NCBI GenBank assembly: GCA_017551765.1
Contig: JAFZKV010000001.1
Location: 1 to 64,000 of the forward strand
Direction of reading: 5' to 3'
Source of the DNA: Bacteroidales bacterium
Lineage (GTDB): Bacteria; Bacteroidota; Bacteroidia; Bacteroidales; P3
Length of the DNA stretch: 64,000 nt
Position numbers and translations under genes: made by a program
The notes under the pieces: generated by a model
Database searches by the model: none
Seen by the model: the letters and a program-made list of their open reading frames with translations, nothing else
What the model was told of the DNA's origin: nothing
Shown: positions 57,412 through 64,000 of the stretch, one piece after another
Position numbering within the stretch: position 1 is the first letter of the stretch
Layout of the letters: each line of letters opens with the position of its first letter

Positions 57412-58119
57412 ATGAAACAGAGATTACTGATTGGGGCGCTGGCGCTACTGTTGCTGGCTGCCTGCGGAGAGAAGAGCAAGGCTCCACGGCTGGAGAACAT
57501 GAACGACACCCTCTCGTGGGTTATGGGCGAGAACCTGGGCCTGGCGCTGGACCAAATGGAGAGCTTCCAACTCGACTACAACCTGGTGATGCAGGCCATG
57601 AAGCACACCCTCGACGACAAAGAGCAGCCCCTCAGCGACAGCGCCTTCCACGACATGATGAACTACATCATCTTCATGCAGCAGCAAGAGGCGCTGCGCA
57701 AGGCCGAGGGCAACAAGACGATGGTGGACCGTCAGCAGGAGGCCTATTTCGCCAACCTGGAAAAGGAGAACCCCAACGTCAAGAAGCATCCTGCAGGCTT
57801 CTACTATGAAGTGTTGAAACAGGGCAAGGGACGCACGGCGGAAGTGGGCCTGCGCGTCAGTTTCGACTACCGCAGCTTCCTGATGTTCAGCGGCGAGGCC
57901 TACGACCAGACCTACGGCAAGCGCGACCCCATACTGCATGTGGTGGGCAAGCCGATGTTCCCGGGCCTGATTGCCGGCATGCAGTTGATGAACGAGGGCA
58001 GCATCTACCGCTTCTACTTCCCTTATCAGCTGGCTTTCGGCGAACGCGGCTCGGACCCGATACCCGGCTTCACCCCTTTTATCTACGAGGTGGAACTGCA
58101 CAAGATTTACAACGACTAA
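57412..58119 (+). CDS. FKBP-type peptidyl-prolyl isomerase lipoprotein
   Basis: 235 residues from ATG at 57412 (signal MKQRLLIGALALLLLAAC; a start at 57394 would lie in the repeat array). After the lipidated Cys18, a helical dimerisation domain covers about residues 25-120 (NMNDTLSWVMGENLGLALD), as in Mip/FkpA proteins. The FKBP domain follows (GFYYEVLKQGKGRTAEVG ... YDQTYGKRDPILHVVGKPMFPGLIAGMQLMNEGSIYRFYFPYQLAFGERG). It would help fold secreted proteins in the periplasm. Confidence 0.92.
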   Translation: MKQRLLIGALALLLLAACGEKSKAPRLENMNDTLSWVMGENLGLALDQMESFQLDYNLVMQAMKHTLDDKEQPLSDSAFHDMMNYIIFMQQQEALRKAEGNKTMVDRQQEAYFANLEKENPNVKKHPAGFYYEVLKQGKGRTAEVGLRVSFDYRSFLMFSGEAYDQTYGKRDPILHVVGKPMFPGLIAGMQLMNEGSIYRFYFPYQLAFGERGSDPIPGFTPFIYEVELHKIYND

Positions 58120-58137
58120 CATAAAAGCTACAACATC

Positions 58138-59577
58138 ATGGTATCATTCATTATTGCTGTCATATTGCTGGTACTCGGCTACCTGCTTTATTCCAAGGTG
58201 GTGGAACGCATCCTCGGCGTTGACACGCAACGCACCACGCCCGCCGTGGCGCACCCCGACGGAGTGGACTATGTGCCCATGAAACCGTGGCGCATCTTCC
58301 TCATCCAATTCCTCAACATTGCCGGCGTGGGCCCCATCTGCGGCGCCATCATGGGCGCACAGTTCGGCACCGCCTCGTTCCTCTGGATTGTCTTCGGCTG
58401 CATCTTCGCCGGTGCGGTGCATGACTTCATCGCCGGCTTCATCAGCATCCGTCAAGACGGCGCCTCGCTGCCCGAGATACACGGCAAGTACCTGGGCAAC
58501 GGCATGAAGCAGTTTATGCGTGGCTTCACGGTGCTGCTGATGATTTTGGTGGGCGCCGTGTTTGTGAACACGCCCGCCGTGCTGCTCAACCAAAACTTCA
58601 CTCCCGATTGGAATATCTTCATCTGGGTGGGCATCATTTTCGCCTACTACCTGCTGGCCACCCTGCTGCCCATCGACAAGGTGATTGGCAAGATTTACCC
58701 CATCTTCGGCATCCTGCTGCTGGCTATGGCCGTGGCCATTGTGGTAGCCTTCGTGGTCTACCGTGTGCCGATACCCGAGTTGTGGCAGGGAATGGAAAAC
58801 CGCCACCCGCAGGCCGCCACCAACCCCATCTTCCCCATGATGTTCATCTCCATTGCCTGCGGCGCCATCAGCGGCTTCCACGCCACACAAAGCCCCCTTA
58901 TGGCCCGCTGCATGGTCAACGAGAAGCAGGCACGCCCCATCTTCTACGGCGCCATGATTACCGAAGGCGTGGTGGCCTTGATTTGGGCTGCTGCCGCCGC
59001 CTATTTCTTCCACGACAAGCCCGAGCTATGCATGGGCAAGAGCGGTAACGACATGGTGGGCGTCATCGCCAACGAGTGGTTCCCCAAGGTCATCGCCGTC
59101 ATCTGCATCCTCGGTGTCATCAGCGCGGCAGTCACCAGCGGCGACACCGCCCTGCGCTCGGCGCGCCTCATCGTGGCAGACTTCATGCATGTGGACCAGA
59201 AACCTGTGCCCAAGCGCTTGCTGGTGGCCCTGCCGGTATTCCTGCTGGCCGCCGCCCTGCTGGTCTTTTCGCTGGTCGACAAAGAGGGCTTCCAGGTCAT
59301 CTGGCGCTACTTCTCCTGGGCCAACCAATTCCTGGCTATGGTCACCCTGTGGGCCGTCACCGTGTTCCTCTCGCGCCATCTGCCTGGCAAAGCCTGGTAT
59401 TGGATCACCCTCATCCCTGCCCTCTTCATGAGCATGGTGACCATCAGTTTCCTTCTGGTGGCTCAAAAGGAAGGGCTCGGCAGCGTGTTGCCGCGTCCAC
59501 TCGGCTACGCCATCGCCGCCGTCATCACGCTGGCACTCGGCACCCTCTTCTTTGTCCGTAAAAACAGAACAAAATAA
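58138..59577 (+). CDS. cstA: Carbon starvation protein A (CstA) family peptide/pyruvate transporter
   Basis: 479 residues, the short form common in anaerobes (the E. coli protein is about 700). Twelve or more membrane helices. Signatures: GVDYVPMKPWRIFLIQFLNIAGVGPICGAIMGAQFG near residue 40, SIRQDGASLPEIHGKYLG near 102, and ISGFHATQSPLMARC near 245. CstA imports peptides or pyruvate when carbon is short. It starts 18 bp after the FKBP gene and is followed closely by the VWA gene. Confidence 0.95.
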   Translation: MVSFIIAVILLVLGYLLYSKVVERILGVDTQRTTPAVAHPDGVDYVPMKPWRIFLIQFLNIAGVGPICGAIMGAQFGTASFLWIVFGCIFAGAVHDFIAGFISIRQDGASLPEIHGKYLGNGMKQFMRGFTVLLMILVGAVFVNTPAVLLNQNFTPDWNIFIWVGIIFAYYLLATLLPIDKVIGKIYPIFGILLLAMAVAIVVAFVVYRVPIPELWQGMENRHPQAATNPIFPMMFISIACGAISGFHATQSPLMARCMVNEKQARPIFYGAMITEGVVALIWAAAAAYFFHDKPELCMGKSGNDMVGVIANEWFPKVIAVICILGVISAAVTSGDTALRSARLIVADFMHVDQKPVPKRLLVALPVFLLAAALLVFSLVDKEGFQVIWRYFSWANQFLAMVTLWAVTVFLSRHLPGKAWYWITLIPALFMSMVTISFLLVAQKEGLGSVLPRPLGYAIAAVITLALGTLFFVRKNRTK

Positions 59578-59580
59578 CCC

Positions 59581-60930
59581 ATGCGTAGGCTCCTCATATT
59601 GCTGCTGCTGACGGTGTTCGCCACCGCCGCCGTTGCCCAACAGCCCGACAAAACAAGGCTGCTGCTCATCATGGACTGCTCCAACAGCATGTGGGACCAT
59701 TGGCAGAGCAACAGCAAAATCAAGGTCACCCAGCAGGTGCTGCTGTCGTTCCTGGATTCTATTTCCAAGCAGCACGATGTGGATGTGGCCCTGCGCGTCT
59801 TCGGCCACCTCAACAAGGAACAGTTCGGCACACGCCTCGAGGTACCTTTCGGCGAAGACAATATCTACCGCCTGCAGAGCAAGATAAAGACCCTTGTGCC
59901 GCAGGGCGGATGCACGGCGGCAGCGGCACTCACCGATGCGCTCAGCGACTTCCCCGCCACGGGCTCCAGCCGCAACCTGATACTTATCATCACCGACGGC
60001 ATGGACGACTGCGACGCCGAGATATGCGACGTGGCGCGTCAGGTGCAGCTCAGCGGCGTGGTGGTGCAAACCTTCGTGCTCTGCATCGGCAATGGCTCGG
60101 CCTCCTACGCCTCCTGCGCCGGCAGCGTCTTCCCTGTGCCTCGCGAGGAAGAGTTCTCAAAAACACTCTACGACATCTTCCGTCTCAGCGGCAAGAAGGC
60201 CAAGGTGGTCCTCAATGTGCTGGGGACCGACGGCAGCCTCTACGAGGCCGAGCACCCTGTAGCCTTCTACGACCACCGCACCGGCGTCATCCGCCAGAGC
60301 ACCATCTACAGCGTCGACGGCAAGTTGAAGCCCGACACCCTGCTGATGGACCCGCTGATGACCTACGACATGAGCGTTTTCACCCACCCGCCACTACGCC
60401 GCGAGGCCATGCAGTTCAGCATTGACCGCGTGAACAACATCGACATCACCGTCAGCGAAGGCACCCTCAAGGTGCAGTACAGCGGCCAGCGCCCGCAATG
60501 GACGCAGACGTCGGTAGACGTCATCGTGCGCCGTGCCGGTAGCGGCGAACGAGTGGCAGCGCAAGAGGTCGGCGAGGTGGGACAATATCTCGCCGGCCGC
60601 TATGACGTGGAGGTGCAGACCTTACCCGTCACCATCCTGCGCAATGTAGAGGTGCGCGGCAATGCCGCCACCGAGCTCTCGGTGCCCATGCCCGGCATGC
60701 TGGTGCTCAGCAAGCCCAAGGGCATCACCACCGGCGCTATCTTCAAGCTCAACGACGGCAACGTAGAATTTACCACTGACCTCAACCCCAGCACCGCCGG
60801 CGAACGCCTCCTGCTCCAGCCCGGCCAGTACGAGGTCGTCCTCCACCCCCAGAACGCCACCAAATACGACAAAGTGCAGACCAAACGTTTTGTGATAGAA
60901 AGCAGCCAGACCACGAAGATACAATTCTAA
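59581..60930 (+). CDS. Secreted von Willebrand factor A domain protein
   Basis: 449 residues. Signal peptide MRRLLILLLLTVFATAAVAQ. The VWA domain occupies about residues 24-200, with the metal-ion-dependent adhesion site DCSNS at LLLIMDCSNSMW, then GGCTAAAALTDAL and LILIITDGMDD. The C-terminal half has three or four beta-sandwich-like modules. Likely a periplasmic or surface binding protein. It starts 3 bp after the cstA stop and its stop is 1 bp before the next ATG. Confidence 0.88.
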   Translation: MRRLLILLLLTVFATAAVAQQPDKTRLLLIMDCSNSMWDHWQSNSKIKVTQQVLLSFLDSISKQHDVDVALRVFGHLNKEQFGTRLEVPFGEDNIYRLQSKIKTLVPQGGCTAAAALTDALSDFPATGSSRNLILIITDGMDDCDAEICDVARQVQLSGVVVQTFVLCIGNGSASYASCAGSVFPVPREEEFSKTLYDIFRLSGKKAKVVLNVLGTDGSLYEAEHPVAFYDHRTGVIRQSTIYSVDGKLKPDTLLMDPLMTYDMSVFTHPPLRREAMQFSIDRVNNIDITVSEGTLKVQYSGQRPQWTQTSVDVIVRRAGSGERVAAQEVGEVGQYLAGRYDVEVQTLPVTILRNVEVRGNAATELSVPMPGMLVLSKPKGITTGAIFKLNDGNVEFTTDLNPSTAGERLLLQPGQYEVVLHPQNATKYDKVQTKRFVIESSQTTKIQF

Positions 60931-60931
60931 G

Positions 60932-61717
60932 ATGAAAAAAGCACTCCTGACAACAGCACTCCTCTGTGCGGTAGCGATGACGGCTGCGGCACAGACCAAT
61001 ATCCGTGTGGAGGAAATGGATAGTATTCGTGTGGAGTACTATAACGACAGCCGCTCGTTCGACTTTTTGATTCTTCATGAGGGAACTTCCATGCAGGGCA
61101 TGGAATACATTGACGACAAATGGGAAGAGGCTCTTGACGATACAACTGCTGCCCATCTCCTGCAACTGGTAAAAGCCGCTTATTTCGACAAAGGACCGAT
61201 AGATAGAACCATCGGCGAGGGTTATACCGACGGTGACGTTGTTCGCATTAAGGCGTATTCCAAGGACAAACTGATATATGAGAGTTTCATCACTTCCGAA
61301 ACCGAGTATGAATTCACGCCCGAGTATGAGGCTATGCTCAAATGGATGAAATCGCTATTCAATCATTTCCAAATCCGACACACACGGTATCCGTCCGAGA
61401 TAATAATGCTTGCCGAGGACTTGGATTTGGAGACAATCATTAGAGTCTCACCAGAGCTGTTTGACGAATGGCAACTTGACACAGTAAGGCTTGATGATAT
61501 TGAATATTATAGACTCCGAGTGGATTTGGAAAAGGAAACCGCAAAATACACGCCGTGCAACGGGTGCGGTATCGATGTCCGAGGAAAGCTTATTCTGAAA
61601 TACTACAACCACACAGAGACGATATATTACAACGAGACTGCTATGTACCGGAATGGTGAGTATTACAAAATCCAAACAGGCTTCCCCAGAAGATTGAAAA
61701 GATACAAAGAACAATAA
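60932..61717 (+). CDS. Secreted hypothetical protein
   Basis: 261 residues; signal peptide MKKALLTTALLCAVAMTAAAQ. The mature protein is acidic and mixed alpha/beta, with a CNGCG motif near residue 210 (KYTPCNGCGIDVRGKLILKYYN). I do not recognise the family. From about 60990 on, the gene is clearly more AT-rich than the cstA and VWA genes, which hints at a separate origin. Only one base separates it from the VWA gene. Confidence 0.72.
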   Translation: MKKALLTTALLCAVAMTAAAQTNIRVEEMDSIRVEYYNDSRSFDFLILHEGTSMQGMEYIDDKWEEALDDTTAAHLLQLVKAAYFDKGPIDRTIGEGYTDGDVVRIKAYSKDKLIYESFITSETEYEFTPEYEAMLKWMKSLFNHFQIRHTRYPSEIIMLAEDLDLETIIRVSPELFDEWQLDTVRLDDIEYYRLRVDLEKETAKYTPCNGCGIDVRGKLILKYYNHTETIYYNETAMYRNGEYYKIQTGFPRRLKRYKEQ

Positions 61718-61733
61718 ATAAAAACAAATAACA

Positions 61734-62948
61734 ATGACCCACTACGAAAACAAATCAAGCAAAGAGTTGCGCGCCGGCATGGGCGAGGGCCTGGTAGAGG
61801 CTGGCCGCAAGAATGAGAATGTCGTCGCCCTGAGCGCCGACGTGAAAGGCAGCGTCAAGATGGACGGCTTCGCCAAGGAGTTCCCCGAGCGCTTCATCCA
61901 GTGTGGCATCGCCGAGGCCAACATGGTCGGCATCGCCGCCGGCCTCTCGCTCTGCGGCAAGGTGCCCTTCATCGGAGGCTTCGCCGAGTTCGTCACCGGC
62001 CGCGTCTACGACCAGATACGCCAGGTGGTGTGCTACTCGAACAAGAACGTGAAAATCTGCGGCTCCCACGCCGGCATCTCCCTCGGCGAGGACGGCGCCA
62101 CCCACCAGACCATGGAGGACATCGCCCTCATGAAGGTGCTGCCCAACATGACCGTGCTCGTGCCCGCCGACTTTAACCAGGCCAAGGCCGCCACTCTGGC
62201 CGCCGCCGAGCACGTCGGCCCCGTCTACCTCCGCCTCGGCCGATCCAAGATGCCCTGCTTCCTGCCGGAAGGACAAAAATTCGAAATCGGCAAGGCCCAG
62301 CTGCTGAGCGAGGGCAAGGACGTGACCCTCTTCGCCTGCGGTCACCTCGTATGGGAAGCCCTGCAGGCCGCCGAGATGCTCGAGAAGGTCGGCATCAGCT
62401 GCGAAGTCATCAACATCCACACCATCAAGCCGCTCGACGTGGAGGCCGTCGTGGCCAGCGCCCACAAGACCGGTGCCGTCGTCACCTGCGAGGAGCACCT
62501 CTTCAACGGCGGCCTCGGCGACAGCATCGCCCAGACGCTCGCCCTCCGCTGCCCCACGCCCATGGAGTACGTCGCCGTGGACGATAAGTTCGGCGAGAGC
62601 GGCACCCCCGACGAGATGCTCACCAACTACCACCTCCGCGCCGCCGACATCATGGCCAAGGTCTACGCCGTCCTGCAGCGCAAGCCCGACGCCCCCAAGC
62701 AGCGCTATTGCCAGAGCTGCGGCATGCCGCTGACCGACGAGGTGGTGAGCGACAACCCCGACTACTGCAAGTACTGCTTTGCCGACGGCCACTTCACCCA
62801 GGAGTGCACCATGGAGCAGATGGTCGACTTCTGCGTCCAGTTCGTCGACGAGTTCAACAAGAACACGGGCAATCACCTCACCGCCGACGAGTACCGCCAG
62901 CAGCTCCTGCAATACTTCCCGCTGCTCAAGCGCTGGCAGAAGCAGTAA
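61734..62948 (+). CDS. Transketolase C-terminal-half protein fused to a zinc ribbon
   Basis: 404 residues. Residues 1-about 315 equal the C-terminal subunit of split transketolases (pyrimidine-binding plus C-domain): LRAGMGEGLVEAGRKNENVVALSADV, QCGIAEANMVGIAAGLSLCGKVPFIGGF, SHAGISLGEDGATHQTMEDIALMKVLP, and EHLFNGGLGDSIAQTLA. Residues about 325-404 are a different module: YCQSCGMPLTDE...DYCKYCFADGHFTQECTMEQMVDFC, the putative zinc-ribbon family that usually stands alone. The N-terminal (thiamine-diphosphate) subunit is not next to it. Without that half the protein cannot do transketolase chemistry alone. Confidence 0.88.
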   Translation: MTHYENKSSKELRAGMGEGLVEAGRKNENVVALSADVKGSVKMDGFAKEFPERFIQCGIAEANMVGIAAGLSLCGKVPFIGGFAEFVTGRVYDQIRQVVCYSNKNVKICGSHAGISLGEDGATHQTMEDIALMKVLPNMTVLVPADFNQAKAATLAAAEHVGPVYLRLGRSKMPCFLPEGQKFEIGKAQLLSEGKDVTLFACGHLVWEALQAAEMLEKVGISCEVINIHTIKPLDVEAVVASAHKTGAVVTCEEHLFNGGLGDSIAQTLALRCPTPMEYVAVDDKFGESGTPDEMLTNYHLRAADIMAKVYAVLQRKPDAPKQRYCQSCGMPLTDEVVSDNPDYCKYCFADGHFTQECTMEQMVDFCVQFVDEFNKNTGNHLTADEYRQQLLQYFPLLKRWQKQ

Positions 62949-62979
62949 CCAACTCATACCTTTCAACGGCACTTCTCGG

Positions 62980-63033
62980 GTCGTTCTTTGGTCGTTCTTT
63001 GGAAAAAAGCAAAGAACGACCAAAGAACGACCA
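62980..63033. repeat. Long hairpin made of 11-bp repeats
   Basis: Two GTCGTTCTTTG units followed, after GAAAAAAG, by their complements (CAAAGAACGAC twice) give a 23-bp perfect stem. There is no T-run after it, so a simple terminator is unlikely. Confidence 0.85.
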
Positions 63034-63084
63034 TACATCAACCAAAGAAAAACAGGAACCACCATATTAATACCCGGACAGACA

Positions 63085-63447
63085 ATGAAGAAGATATTGC
63101 TCCTCTGCGCCGCCCTCCTCGTCTTCACCGCTATGACTGGCTGCAAGAGAGGAAACCCCACTGATGGGACAATGGTCATTTATCCAAAATGCGGACTCCA
63201 GACCGACACAATAGCAATTGACTCGACATATCTCCCATGGTGTGCAATTGTGACGCTCAAAGGATACACACAAGACTCTCTTTTTCTCTCGTTTGGGGAC
63301 GGCAGTTTCTGGAAGTTTAAACTAATCGGGAACATTGATACAACCTATCAAAACGACTGGTACGATGAATTATTACCTGTCACATATCATACCAAAACAA
63401 CAAACGATGGTGACAGTCTGATTATCAAATATAGTTTTGGTGTATAA
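63085..63447 (+). CDS. Small lipoprotein, function unknown
   Basis: 120 residues from ATG at 63085: signal peptide MKKILLLCAALLVFTAMTGC with the lipidated Cys20, then KRGNPTDGTMVIYPKCGLQTDTIAID. The rest is a short beta-rich domain (WCAIVTLKGYTQDSLFLSFGDGSFWKFKLIG). The frame is open upstream to 62779, but that part only shadows the transketolase gene. AT-rich relative to neighbours. No family recognised. Confidence 0.72.
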   Translation: MKKILLLCAALLVFTAMTGCKRGNPTDGTMVIYPKCGLQTDTIAIDSTYLPWCAIVTLKGYTQDSLFLSFGDGSFWKFKLIGNIDTTYQNDWYDELLPVTYHTKTTNDGDSLIIKYSFGV

Positions 63448-63453
63448 TAGAAC

Positions 63454-64000
63454 ATGAACATAGCAGTCTTCTGCGGCTCCGGATTGCCGGGCGACAGCCG
63501 CATCACCAAAGCCGCCGAGACCCTCGGCCGCCGCCTCGCCGAGGACGGGCATACGCTCATCTATGGCGGCAGCAATCTTGGCCTGATGGGTGTCGTGAGC
63601 GGCGCCGCCCTCGCCCAAGGCGGCCACGTCGTGGGCGTCATCCCCACGCTCTTCAGCGAGGAGATAATCCGCTCGCAGCCCGTCACCGAGCTCGTCCGCG
63701 TCCGCAGCATGGCTGAGCGCAAGGAATACATCATCGCCTGCAGCGACGCCTTCGTCGCCCTCCCCGGCGGCATCGGCACCCTCGACGAGGTGCTGGAGGT
63801 TATGGTGGCCAACCAGCTGGGGCTGGTGCGCGACCGAAGTGGAGCGAACCTGCCCCAGGGCAAGCCGATGTACCTCTTGAACCTCGACGGCTTCTTCAAC
63901 CCCTTCCTCGAGCAGCTCCGCCAGATGCACCAGATGGGCTTCGTCCGCGCCGGCGGCGAGGCATCGCTGCACGCGGTAGCCTCCACAGAAGAACTGTTTT
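63454..64000 (+). CDS. LOG-family (TIGR00730) nucleotide phosphoribohydrolase, 3' end beyond window
   Basis: The frame is open from ATG at 63454 to the last base (182 codons), so the gene is cut by the window edge. It begins MNIAVFCGSGLPGDSRITKAAETLGRRLAEDGHTLIYGGSNLGLMGVVS and carries the family motif PGGIGTLDEVLEV near residue 108 together with MAERKEYI near 88. Relatives release the base from nucleoside monophosphates (plant LOG activates cytokinins); in bacteria the role is often unclear. Starts 6 bp after the small lipoprotein gene. Confidence 0.92.
   Translation, partial: MNIAVFCGSGLPGDSRITKAAETLGRRLAEDGHTLIYGGSNLGLMGVVSGAALAQGGHVVGVIPTLFSEEIIRSQPVTELVRVRSMAERKEYIIACSDAFVALPGGIGTLDEVLEVMVANQLGLVRDRSGANLPQGKPMYLLNLDGFFNPFLEQLRQMHQMGFVRAGGEASLHAVASTEELF

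Noticed and set aside
62779-63084. N-terminal extension of the small lipoprotein
   Set aside because: The extra residues shadow the transketolase-like gene and would bury the signal peptide. ATG 63085 fits a lipoprotein.

Overview
The window looks like a chromosome segment from a GC-rich member of the Bacteroidales (Bacteroidota). Four things point there: promoters of the TTTG-N19/20-TAnnTTTG type instead of -35/-10 boxes, an almost complete lack of Shine-Dalgarno sequences, a protein with a type IX secretion (T9SS) C-terminal sorting domain, and typical family members (TamL-type Omp85 lipoprotein, YfhO, 7TM-HD protein, short CstA). I saw no rRNA, tRNA, CRISPR array, prophage or intact insertion sequence.

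Layout. 1-2702: 3' part of mfd, split by a short repeat. 2752-9278 (minus): a PepSY-like secreted protein, purA, a sialidase, an unknown protein, murB and two paralogous lipoproteins. 9799-14747 (minus): a tightly overlapped operon of a GH20-like lipoprotein without a visible catalytic centre, hydE, an M20 amidohydrolase and a MATE exporter. 14838-19673 (plus): a flippase, a small lipoprotein, a PflX-type radical SAM protein, an unknown protein, then pepD. 19724-27757 (minus): a coiled-coil secreted protein, a PurF-like protein without the N-terminal cysteine, a MauE/thioredoxin-like protein, two tiny Cys-rich lipoproteins, ftsK and a secreted protein. 28462-34504 (plus): the T9SS cargo protein, a PgpH-like HD phosphohydrolase and YfhO. 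34538-42314: an AT-richer surface-glycan locus (glycosyltransferase, glf, CDP-glycerol-type transferase, GNAT, HisC-like aminotransferase, a cytidylyltransferase-oxidoreductase fusion, ispD/tarI-like gene plus a remnant of a second one), probably acquired. 42311-47939: an ECF-like membrane protein, a MORN protein, a candidate small RNA, mtaB, aqpZ and proS. 47977-53414 (plus): an outer-membrane protein, waaA, tamL and an EamA transporter. 53383-54437 (minus): a phosphoesterase and a HATPase protein. 54993-64000 (plus): a lipoprotein, a sugar-phosphate transferase, an FKBP lipoprotein, cstA, a VWA protein, an unknown protein, an orphan transketolase C-half fused to a zinc ribbon, a small lipoprotein and a truncated LOG-family gene.

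The most unusual content is repeat architecture. (1) Tandem arrays of 7-bp words, of several word families, fill gaps between co-directional genes, where they often supply the stop and start codons, and also sit inside open reading frames. One such array splits mfd. (2) A dispersed intergenic element occurs in four copies. Each is bounded by two copies of a palindrome with core TCGTGCACGA, 233-278 bp apart, and carries an 11-bp-phased TCCGACT array ending in a hairpin. A fifth, partial copy has only the array. I do not recognise either as a named element. Other leads are a minus-strand small-RNA unit at 43955-44087 with matched promoter and terminator, and interleaved inverted repeats ahead of the MORN gene.
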